A DNA stretch of 20,368 nt. Source: HGM11416 sp045596285. GTDB taxonomy: Bacteria; Bacillota; Clostridia; Christensenellales; Borkfalkiaceae. Under the pieces are notes generated by a model. That model saw only the letters and a program-made list of their open reading frames with translations. It made no database searches and was not told the DNA's origin. This document shows, piece by piece, positions 7,687 through 13,865 of the stretch (its first letter is position 1; the number at the start of each line of letters is the position of its first letter). The stretch is from positions 1-20,368 of the forward strand of contig JAZOCA010000072.1 of assembly GCA_045596285.1 (NCBI GenBank). Reading direction: 5' to 3'. The translations under genes were made by a program, and so were the position numbers.

Positions 7687-8457
7687 TTAATTATTTATCT
7701 CATATAAAATACGCAAGCCTTGCAAAGTAAGACTTCTATCCGTATAATCTATGCACTTTGCTTCTTTAGAAATTATCTCTCCTAAACCACCCGTGGCAAC
7801 TACAACACATTCTCTACCGATTTCTTTCTTCGTTTTCTTAACGAGATATTCAACTAAACCAGCATATCCATATAACAAACCAGCCTGCATATTAGTAACC
7901 GTATCTTTACAAATTACTTTACCTGGAAGTTCTAGTTCGATATTTGGAAGTTTTGCCGTACCGTTAACCAACGAATCTAAAGAACTTTTTATACCAGGTG
8001 CAATTACACCACCTATAAGTTCGCCCTTTTCCGTTATTACGTTGATAGTCGTAGCTGTGCCAAAATCAACACAAATAACAGGCATTTTTCCGCCGTACTT
8101 TCTAAACGCAGCAACGCTATTTACAATACGATCTGCGCCTACTTCTTTAGGGCTATCCACTTTAAGATTGATTCCAGTTTTTAGCCCTGGTGCAACAGTT
8201 AAAGGCCTTTTTCCTAAATACTGTTCGCACATATGCTCCATAGTATAGTTAAGTTGTGGTATTACAGAAGACATTATGACGCCTTCTAAATCGCTGGCCT
8301 TTAAATTCACACTTTCTAACAAATCTTTAACAATTACGCCATATTCATCTGCTGTGGAATTACGTTTTGAAGTAACTCTAAAAGTCGCAATTAACTTTTC
8401 TTCTTCAAAAACACCATACTTTATATTCGTATTACCAATATCTATGCACAAAATCAT
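7687..8457 (-). CDS. coaX: Type III pantothenate kinase
   Basis: CoaX phosphorylates pantothenate, the first step of coenzyme A synthesis, and belongs to the ASKHA fold. The product is 256 residues, standard for type III. The nucleotide-binding loop DIGNTNIKYGVF starts at residue 5. GADR is at 107-110, DFGTATT at 131-137 and GGVIAPG at 149-155. ATGGLG near the C-terminus is the adenosine motif. The ATG at 8457 has AAAGGA about 8 nt upstream. It sits 11 nt after a vitamin ECF transporter gene, which supports a pantothenate uptake-and-trapping pair. Confidence 0.97.
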   Translation of the reverse strand: MILCIDIGNTNIKYGVFEEEKLIATFRVTSKRNSTADEYGVIVKDLLESVNLKASDLEGVIMSSVIPQLNYTMEHMCEQYLGKRPLTVAPGLKTGINLKVDSPKEVGADRIVNSVAAFRKYGGKMPVICVDFGTATTINVITEKGELIGGVIAPGIKSSLDSLVNGTAKLPNIELELPGKVICKDTVTNMQAGLLYGYAGLVEYLVKKTKKEIGRECVVVATGGLGEIISKEAKCIDYTDRSLTLQGLRILYEINN

Positions 8458-8468
8458 AACTATTTCCT

Positions 8469-9053
8469 TTATAATTTTATAATTTTTAAAACCCTATTTA
8501 AAGTGGGAGCAACTATTAAATTTATAGCAAGTTCGATAAAGAAATTAAACGTAACTAAAGAAACGCAAATAAAAATAAGAACGTTCTGAGTGCCTGCCAT
8601 TGCGTAAACCGAATTAGTCATCAATAAGCAACCAACGATAAATAGTGCAGTATTAACGACTGGAACTATTGCAGAAGCCACAAAAATCGCCACTATTTCG
8701 TTCTTTTTTGATAAAATTTGGTAAGCAATACCACTTAATAAACCTGCCGCCGTAGTTTTAACTATACAAGTAAAAGTAGTTACGATAGGATCGTTAGCCC
8801 AAATAAGAGCATAAAAAGGAACTGCACCCATAATAACTTGAATAAGAACTACAACGCCACAGGCAAAACCAAGTAACGCCCCTACTATAGGTCCAAAAAT
8901 AATACTACCCAAAACTATGGGAATTAGGGTGAAGTTCAATTGAACAGGTCCGATTACTATTGTTCCACCCAGTGCTTGTAAAACAATAATTAGTGCAAGC
9001 AATACCGCAATACCAGTTATTTGCTTTGAGCTGAAAGTGAGTTTGTTTTTCAT
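8469..9053 (-). CDS. panT: ECF transporter S component, probably pantothenate-specific (PanT-like)
   Basis: This is a 194-residue, very hydrophobic protein with about six membrane segments (roughly 12-34, 38-58, 60-80, 92-114, 119-145, 158-186). The N-terminus runs through a basic stretch into ITGIAVLLALIIVLQ, and FTLIPIVLGSIIFGPIVGALLGF is typical of S components of energy-coupling factor vitamin transporters. S components bind the substrate and share an EcfT/EcfA module encoded elsewhere. Pantothenate is inferred from the adjacent coaX, 11 nt downstream; the sequence alone would also allow another vitamin. The ATG at 9053 has GGAGG 4 nt upstream. A promoter and a structured leader precede it. 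Confidence 0.85.
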   Translation of the reverse strand: MKNKLTFSSKQITGIAVLLALIIVLQALGGTIVIGPVQLNFTLIPIVLGSIIFGPIVGALLGFACGVVVLIQVIMGAVPFYALIWANDPIVTTFTCIVKTTAAGLLSGIAYQILSKKNEIVAIFVASAIVPVVNTALFIVGCLLMTNSVYAMAGTQNVLIFICVSLVTFNFFIELAINLIVAPTLNRVLKIIKL

Positions 9054-9177
9054 AAAGCCTCCAATCGAATTTCTTAAAGAATATCCGTTGCAAAAAAATA
9101 TATATTACCTTCGTCCATCCCCTATCGGGTGACGGCAAAGTCCAAAATTATAGTAAAAGTATTTTATACTTTACTAT
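9054..9177 (-). promoter_or_regulatory. Structured 5' leader of panT-coaX-ispG (unassigned)
   Basis: From the predicted start near 9176 the transcript has about 120 nt before panT. It begins with a dyad at 9150-9177 (ATAGTAAAGTAT-AAA-ATACTTTTACTAT, one unpaired base). A GC-rich hairpin follows at 9107-9141, with core CGTC.CCC-GATA-GGG..GACG at 9112-9134. Then come AATATATA and a U7 run (9092-9098), a small dyad, and GGAGG. The layout suggests an RNA regulator or an operator at the start site. I could not match it to TPP, FMN, THF, preQ1, cobalamin, purine, lysine or SAM riboswitch cores by eye. Confidence 0.5.
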
Positions 9178-9182
9178 CAATC

Positions 9183-9211
9183 ATTTTACTTTATTTTTTT
9201 AACTTTTGCAA
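9183..9211 (-). promoter_or_regulatory. SigA-type promoter of the panT-coaX-ispG-exonuclease operon
   Basis: On the minus strand there is a -35 TTGCAA (9206-9211), a 17-nt A-rich spacer and a -10 TAAAAT (9183-9188). The predicted start is near 9176, inside the right arm of the 9150-9177 dyad, so a repressor bound there would block initiation. I see no equally good promoter on the plus strand for the divergent miniprotein gene. Confidence 0.65.
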
Positions 9212-9305
9212 CTATTTTTAAGTAATGTAACAAACTTTGCGCTTTTAGCGTAAAATGTATTGATAGCAAATTCTGCTAACTAATAATTATTAAGGAGTAA
9301 AAACT

Positions 9306-9533
9306 ATGATGAACTGTATGGGCTTTATGAACAACTCTAACTGTTATCTTTGGTTGCTTATAATCATCCTACTTCTTTGCTGTGGTGGAGGAAACTGCAT
9401 TAGCAATGTAATTGAAAAAATATGCGGTTGCGGATACCTAATTCCCATCCTTTTAGTTCTTTTATGTTGCTGTAACGGCGAAAAATGTAGACAGCGAGAA
9501 CCTAAACCCTTCCCTGGTTGCACCTGCAAATAA
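9306..9533 (+). CDS. Cys-rich two-segment membrane miniprotein, function unknown
   Basis: This is the only plus-strand gene, 75 residues, with a strong AAGGAG 8-9 nt before the ATG and a terminator after it, so it is very probably real. It has 13 cysteines (17%), in clusters C25-C26, C31, C40/C42, C54-C55-C56, C61 and C72/C74. Two hydrophobic stretches (14-24 and 44-53) each end in a Cys cluster. The tail is basic and proline-containing (REPKPFPGC). There is no recognisable family motif. The layout resembles small Cys/Gly-rich hydrophobic proteins common in sporulating Bacillota, but that is only resemblance. It converges on the TldD/E-ATPase operon and shares its terminator. Metal binding, redox or a surface role cannot be told apart here. 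Confidence 0.8.
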   Translation: MMNCMGFMNNSNCYLWLLIIILLLCCGGGNCISNVIEKICGCGYLIPILLVLLCCCNGEKCRQREPKPFPGCTCK

Positions 9534-9574
9534 TAATTACGTTCGCCATTAAGAGCAAAATTAACCAAATACAT

Positions 9575-9604
9575 AAAAAAAGACGTATTCAATACGTCTT
9601 TTTT
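9575..9604. terminator. Bidirectional intrinsic terminator
   Basis: The sequence is A6, AGACGTAT, TCA, ATACGTCT, T5. It is an 8-bp stem with a 3-nt loop, flanked by an A run on one side and a T run on the other. It can end both the plus-strand miniprotein transcript and the minus-strand tldD-tldE-ATPase transcript, whose last stop is at 9608. Confidence 0.9.
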
Positions 9605-9607
9605 CGT

Positions 9608-10366
9608 TTACTTAAACATATTTTCTTTATTTTTTAAGAACCTAGATAAGAATTGTAGGTTTTCTAATTCTTCATATGAGGACTTTAATAATTGATCATT
9701 TTTAATTTCAAATATTTCGGCATCTGGAATAGCACACATTATAGGTGAATGTGTACATATAACAAACTGGCATTCATGTAGCGTTGCAAATAAGTTTATC
9801 CTATATGCTAAAGCATATTGATTATAGAAAGATAATGCTGCCTCTGGCTCGTCTATTAAATAAAATCCACCCTTCTTCAGTCTTGACAGGAAAAAGTCAG
9901 TAAACCCTTCCCCGTGAGATTGCTCTGAAAGGGTTCCACTATATTGATTTTGCATCTCGTTAAGAGTTCTATAATAAGGCATCAATGCAAAACTTTTTCC
10001 TTCTTCAGATATATCCGTACGTTTTTTTATCTCTTCAATTTCTGCTAAAGTTTCTGCCATTGTTTTATCAAAATTGTTAATGTATTTAATAAAACTTTCC
10101 GCAGAAAAATGAAGTGAAGTAGACGGCTTAATTTTTGATATTCGAAAATATTCATCTAAGGGTTCAAGCAGGTTTTCTTTATCATTAAAAACACAACCCA
10201 TTTGCGTTGCAATAATCTTCAATAAGGTACTCTTTCCGCTTCCGTTTTCCCCTGAAAAAATCGTAACGGGTTTTGTAAATTTCAATTGAGAGAAAGTACA
10301 TATTAGCGGAATAAATGGATACCCTGTTTTTTCTTTAATTTTCGATATATTCTTTAAATAAATCAT
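9608..10366 (-). CDS. ABC/SMC-type AAA family ATPase
   Basis: This is a 252-residue soluble ATPase with Walker A GENGSGKST at 39-47, a signature-like LSEQSHGEG at 146-154, Walker B FYLIDEPE at 168-175 and a CTHSP H-loop at 204-208. The insert between Walker A and the signature is helical and charged (about 85-145). It has no transmembrane domain and no partner permease nearby, so it fits the 'predicted ATPase' group (COG3910-like) rather than a transporter. Its ATG overlaps the tldE stop by one base (TAATG), implying translational coupling. That coupling suggests a role linked to the TldD/TldE peptidase, but no activity is known. It is the last gene of the operon before the 9575-9604 terminator. 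Confidence 0.85.
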   Translation of the reverse strand: MIYLKNISKIKEKTGYPFIPLICTFSQLKFTKPVTIFSGENGSGKSTLLKIIATQMGCVFNDKENLLEPLDEYFRISKIKPSTSLHFSAESFIKYINNFDKTMAETLAEIEEIKKRTDISEEGKSFALMPYYRTLNEMQNQYSGTLSEQSHGEGFTDFFLSRLKKGGFYLIDEPEAALSFYNQYALAYRINLFATLHECQFVICTHSPIMCAIPDAEIFEIKNDQLLKSSYEELENLQFLSRFLKNKENMFK

Positions 10367-11604
10367 TATCCGTTAAGAACTTGCATATTAACTACAACCA
10401 TTTCTGTATCCGAAGAACTCATAAGATTTCGCTTGCTTACCCCTATAAAACCGTCTCCTAGTATTTCAAATATATTTCCAGAAGCATTAAAATCTGCAAT
10501 TCTACCCTTGATTTCTCCATTTTCAACTAAAAACGCAAGCATTACAGGAACACCAACAACACCCTCAGTAGTAATATCACCGCCTGACGAAATAGCAACC
10601 CAAATTGCTTTTTTATCACCTAATAAAGTTTTCAAATCAGATGAAGTAGGTTCAAGATATATTCCAGGAACAGAAATAGATGGAACGCCATCGTATGTTC
10701 CTCCAGAAGTTTTAGAAAGTGGTAAACCAAACATGTTAGAAGTATTTTTTGTGTTTAAAATACCCTTAATAACACCTTTTTCTATTATAGGGGCTCTAAA
10801 ATTCTTAGCTATTTCTCCCTCTTCGTCATAAAACGGTGCCAAACGATTGCTTTTTGGGTTTCTATCCACGTATACGCTTAATTTTTCGTTAAATACTTTT
10901 TCTCCGGCTTTTCCACTAAAAAGCGAACCACCAGAGACATAGTATTCTGCAATAAAATCTTTAAATATATACCCTAATATGTCGTAACTTTCAAAAATAA
11001 CAGGATATGTACCATCTGGTAAAGCTATTTGTTCAGTAAAAAAATTATCGTGCAAAAGTTTAACGTCAGCAACAATTTTATCTTCAACTGATTTTCCGTA
11101 TTTACCAAAGCTTGCACTGTAATAAGCATCTATAATATTTGAAGAATCCTTATCTTTTACTTGAAAAAATACGGATAGATTCGTGCTTTTGAAGGATAAT
11201 TTAGTATCTTCACTATTATGATAAGAACCTAAATTTTCTGAAAGTTGAACTTTACCGTTAACTAAAAATCTAGGACACGCCTTTGCAACTTTTTTTGCAA
11301 GTCTTTTTGCAATAGGCATAATTTTTTCCTTTTCAATAACAGGCTTTGAAGTTATTATTTCTTTATGTACCCCTTTACTCAAAGTTGTAGAATATGGAAT
11401 CTCATCTGAGAGCTTTTTTATTGCTTGCTTTTCAAGATCCGCAAAATCAACTTCACCTAACGCTCCAGCAACGCCTATTTTACCATTTTCATACACACGA
11501 ACTGTGTTAGTACGTTCGTCTATTTCTCTAAATGAATCAACAGCACCATCGGTTATATTCAAGGTTGTTTCACTACTCTTTCTAACGATATATTCTTTCT
11601 TCAT
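10366..11604 (-). CDS. TldE/PmbA-like subunit of the TldD/TldE metallopeptidase
   Basis: TldE pairs with TldD to form a protease that degrades unfolded peptides and matures some modified peptides. This 412-residue protein belongs to the same family as its neighbour but lacks HExxxH, as expected for the non-catalytic partner. The N-terminal domain holds a VRVYENGKIGVAGA-type strand, and the C-terminal domain has PSISVPGIYLEPT and a glycine-rich GGDITTEGVVGVPV segment. The ATG at 11604 has GGAGG 7 nt upstream; a TTG two codons earlier is less likely. It starts 15 nt after tldD and overlaps the ATPase start by one base. Confidence 0.88.
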   Translation of the reverse strand: MKKEYIVRKSSETTLNITDGAVDSFREIDERTNTVRVYENGKIGVAGALGEVDFADLEKQAIKKLSDEIPYSTTLSKGVHKEIITSKPVIEKEKIMPIAKRLAKKVAKACPRFLVNGKVQLSENLGSYHNSEDTKLSFKSTNLSVFFQVKDKDSSNIIDAYYSASFGKYGKSVEDKIVADVKLLHDNFFTEQIALPDGTYPVIFESYDILGYIFKDFIAEYYVSGGSLFSGKAGEKVFNEKLSVYVDRNPKSNRLAPFYDEEGEIAKNFRAPIIEKGVIKGILNTKNTSNMFGLPLSKTSGGTYDGVPSISVPGIYLEPTSSDLKTLLGDKKAIWVAISSGGDITTEGVVGVPVMLAFLVENGEIKGRIADFNASGNIFEILGDGFIGVSKRNLMSSSDTEMVVVNMQVLNG

Positions 11605-11619
11605 AATCAACCTCCAACA

Positions 11620-12957
11620 TTATTGCACAAACATTTTAGAAACTCTTACGTAAGGGCCACCAAATCCAACAGGAAGACTAGCTTGTTCGTTTTTACCACA
11701 TCCGCCCATCACAAAACTAAAAAGCTCAACCTTGTCAGATAAACCGTCAATTAATCCTAACGTAGAAAAAACGTCCCCAGTAATAACGCTTATTTTTACC
11801 GGTCGAGTTATTTTGCCATCAACTATCTCATACGCAATGTGGGGCGCAATTGTAAATTTACTCATACCCGAACCATGCTTAACATTTTTTACGTAATAAC
11901 CAAATTTCACGCTGGAAAATAATTCGTCTTTTGTATATTCACCCTTTTCTATATAAGTGTTCGTCATCCTAACAATCGGTTCAAAAGTACAATCAACAGA
12001 TCTAGCGTTACCAGTTACTTTTTCATTTAAATATGCAGAAGTTTGCGCATTATGCAACCTTCCCGCAAGCACTCCGTTTTTAATTAAATAATTTTTACGA
12101 GAGTGACTCCCCTCATCATCGTAGGGTACGTATCCACTACCGAGAGTTTTACCACAATCCACAATGGAAAGCAACGGTAAAGCAACAGTTTTCCCAATTT
12201 GCCATTCACGGCGAATACCTTCGTCAGCTAACATAAAATCCGCTTCCGATTTGTGACCGAATGACTCATGAGCAAAAATACCAGCAGCTTCAGGAGATAA
12301 AATCACCGTATATTCACCTGGAGAAACATTTACGGCTTCTTTTAAACATGCGATTTGTTCGTTAAAAGAACGCTCTATTTCTCTTTTCTTTCCTTTTAAT
12401 TTAGTAAATTCCGTCTCTCCAAATTGCTTTTCAGCTTCAAAGAATTCTTTACCTTCAGTTAAAGTACAAGAAAGCATAATTCCGCATGTTTGATAATCGT
12501 ATTTTATATACGAACCTTTACTTGACGAAAATTCATAAACACTATTTCTATCTACGTACGTCGCGGAAGGCATAGACATATGCGGTGATGCCGATAATGC
12601 TGGAAGATAACTTTCCAACAGTGCCTTTTTTTCATTAAGCTCTACGTTTCGCACGGATACATGAGCAAAGACCATTTTTACGTCGTTATTTACTTCAAAA
12701 CGCTTAACTATTCGATTTTTTTCAATTTTTAAATTTTCTTTCGCTTGAATATAAAGACCATCTAATTTTTCTTGAACGTCACTTAAATTAGTCGTAGACG
12801 CAAAATACCACATTTTCCCATCAAAAACACGAATTAAAGCTCTTTTTTCGTTTCTTTCCTTTATTTCCTTTAAAAAACCGTTTATATATGAAATAGTCGT
12901 GGTAAATCTATCTTCTACCTTAACGTCTGCATAATATCCTTGTTTAAAATTATACAA
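11620..12957 (-). CDS. tldD: TldD-like zinc metallopeptidase, catalytic subunit
   Basis: The protein is 445 residues. HESFGH at 230-235 is the HExxxH zinc motif (H230, E231, H235), and the conserved C-terminal GGCGKNEQ holds the expected third ligand Cys. SVDCTFEPIVRMTNTYIEKG is also typical. Together with the adjacent TldE-like protein it should form the intracellular heteromeric peptidase. The start is TTG at 12957 with GGAGG 8 nt upstream. An ATG inside that region opens only a 4-codon frame and is too close to the ribosome-binding site. It is the first gene of a three-gene operon with a near-consensus promoter at 12985-13013. Confidence 0.93.
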   Translation of the reverse strand: MYNFKQGYYADVKVEDRFTTTISYINGFLKEIKERNEKRALIRVFDGKMWYFASTTNLSDVQEKLDGLYIQAKENLKIEKNRIVKRFEVNNDVKMVFAHVSVRNVELNEKKALLESYLPALSASPHMSMPSATYVDRNSVYEFSSSKGSYIKYDYQTCGIMLSCTLTEGKEFFEAEKQFGETEFTKLKGKKREIERSFNEQIACLKEAVNVSPGEYTVILSPEAAGIFAHESFGHKSEADFMLADEGIRREWQIGKTVALPLLSIVDCGKTLGSGYVPYDDEGSHSRKNYLIKNGVLAGRLHNAQTSAYLNEKVTGNARSVDCTFEPIVRMTNTYIEKGEYTKDELFSSVKFGYYVKNVKHGSGMSKFTIAPHIAYEIVDGKITRPVKISVITGDVFSTLGLIDGLSDKVELFSFVMGGCGKNEQASLPVGFGGPYVRVSKMFVQ

Positions 12958-12984
12958 AGTTCATTCCTCCTTGTTTTTGACTAC

Positions 12985-13013
12985 ATTATAATCCCATTTT
13001 CGCGTCTTGTAAA
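12985..13013 (-). promoter_or_regulatory. SigA-type promoter of the tldD-tldE-ATPase operon
   Basis: On the minus strand there is a -35 TTTACA (13008-13013), a 17-nt spacer and a perfect -10 TATAAT (12985-12990). The predicted start is near 12978, about 20 nt before the tldD TTG codon. Confidence 0.85.
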
Positions 13014-13025
13014 TAGTATTTTTTT

Positions 13026-13046
13026 AAAAGGTTTAATTTTTAACCT
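13026..13046 (-). terminator. Weak terminator after the SGNH hydrolase gene
   Basis: The minus-strand RNA reads AGGUU-AAAAAUUA-AACCU followed by UUUU. The 5-bp stem is weak and the U tract is short. Some read-through into the tldD operon is likely. Confidence 0.35.
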
Positions 13047-13072
13047 AAGTGGTAAAAAAACGCCTATAAATA

Positions 13073-13726
13073 CTATAAAGATTGTAACTGTGCGTAAATA
13101 ATTTCCGCAATTAATTTTGCACCCTCGTCAGATGGATGCAATCCGTCTGGCATATACATTTTTTGTATTGCGGGAATCGCTGGTTGAAGTCCGCTTATTT
13201 TATACAAATCAATAACTGGCAAAGAATAATATTCAGCAACCTTTCTTTGTACCTTAACATATTCTTCCAAAACTACCGTTGGAATATTTCTCACTTCTTT
13301 TACCCTGTTATTTTCAGATAATCTATGAAGGGGTGTAATAACTACAATTCTAGCCTTTGGAAATTTTTCAATTAATCCACTAAACAACACGTGACAAGCC
13401 CCAACATAGGTATCGTCGGTTCTATCTGTATCCTCGCCAAAGGGGGCATCTCCGTGCCCAAAATCATTAGTTCCGCCAAATACTAATACGACGTCTGGAT
13501 CTTCTTTTATTCGATGCATCCTTTGAATAAAAGATTCTTGAAAAGCAGGATTATCATTTATCGTTTGCTTGGCAAATCGCGTTCCGCTAACGCCATAATT
13601 ATATATAATAGCACCAGATAATTCACCCAATACAACTGGATAAGAATATACGGAAGGATCACTTGTTCCAACCCCTTCTGTTATGCTATCCCCTAAAACA
13701 ACTATTTTTTTATTCTTTATATTCAT
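13073..13726 (-). CDS. SGNH/GDSL-family hydrolase (esterase-like), cytoplasmic
   Basis: This 217-residue hydrolase has all four SGNH blocks: GDSIT at 12-16 (nucleophile S14), GVSG at 45-48, GGTND at 84-88 (N87), and DGLH at 194-197 (D194 and H197). No signal peptide or membrane segment is present, so it should act in the cytoplasm. The family includes esterases, lipases, thioesterases and carbohydrate deacetylases, and the substrate cannot be predicted. The ATG at 13726 has AGGTGGT about 5 nt upstream. It is monocistronic, with its own promoter (13762-13790) and a weak terminator. Confidence 0.93.
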   Translation of the reverse strand: MNIKNKKIVVLGDSITEGVGTSDPSVYSYPVVLGELSGAIIYNYGVSGTRFAKQTINDNPAFQESFIQRMHRIKEDPDVVLVFGGTNDFGHGDAPFGEDTDRTDDTYVGACHVLFSGLIEKFPKARIVVITPLHRLSENNRVKEVRNIPTVVLEEYVKVQRKVAEYYSLPVIDLYKISGLQPAIPAIQKMYMPDGLHPSDEGAKLIAEIIYAQLQSL

Positions 13727-13761
13727 ATTTTACCACCTACATTTATTTAATATTGTTTAAT

Positions 13762-13790
13762 ATTTTACCATATCACTTGTGAAAAATCAA
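13762..13790 (-). promoter_or_regulatory. Promoter of the SGNH hydrolase gene
   Basis: On the minus strand there is a -35 TTGATT (13785-13790), a 17-nt spacer ending in TGG (extended -10) and a -10 TAAAAT (13762-13767). The spacer carries a short inverted repeat, TCAC-AA-GTGA, that could be an operator. Confidence 0.65.
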
Positions 13791-13818
13791 AAAAAATATT
13801 CGTATATTTTTCTTTTTA

Positions 13819-13852
13819 CAAAAAAATTCGCCCTACTAAATAATAGGACGAA
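13819..13852 (-). terminator. Intrinsic terminator of the exported repeat protein gene
   Basis: The minus-strand RNA forms UUCGUCCUA / UAGGGCGAA, a 9-bp stem with one G-U pair and a loop of about 8 nt. It is followed by U7. It starts about 14 nt after the stop codon at 13866. Confidence 0.88.
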
Positions 13853-13865
13853 CTAAAAATATTAT

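Noticed and set aside
7751..8248. A 165-residue plus-strand frame antisense to coaX
   Set aside because: coaX is fully supported by motifs and context. The opposite frame has no ribosome-binding site and shows composition expected of an antisense frame.
8905..9138. A 77-residue minus-strand frame spanning the panT leader
   Set aside because: It overlaps the panT start in another frame, begins inside the GC-rich hairpin, and has no ribosome-binding site. The structured leader explains the region better.
9054..9177. Known riboswitch upstream of the ECF transporter
   Set aside because: By eye none of the conserved cores of TPP, FMN, THF, preQ1, cobalamin, purine, lysine, SAM or ZTP riboswitches is present, so I list only an unassigned leader.
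9212..9305. Plus-strand promoter for the Cys-rich miniprotein
   Set aside because: Several -10-like hexamers occur (TAAAAT at 9251, TAATAA at 9281), but none has a credible -35 at 16-18 nt, or it would leave no room for the ribosome-binding site. A sporulation sigma factor promoter is possible but not recognisable.
12957..12975. Four-codon leader ORF (ATG AAC TTT GTA TAA) before tldD
   Set aside because: The ATG is almost directly next to the ribosome-binding site, too close for initiation. The same site fits the TTG start at 8-nt spacing.
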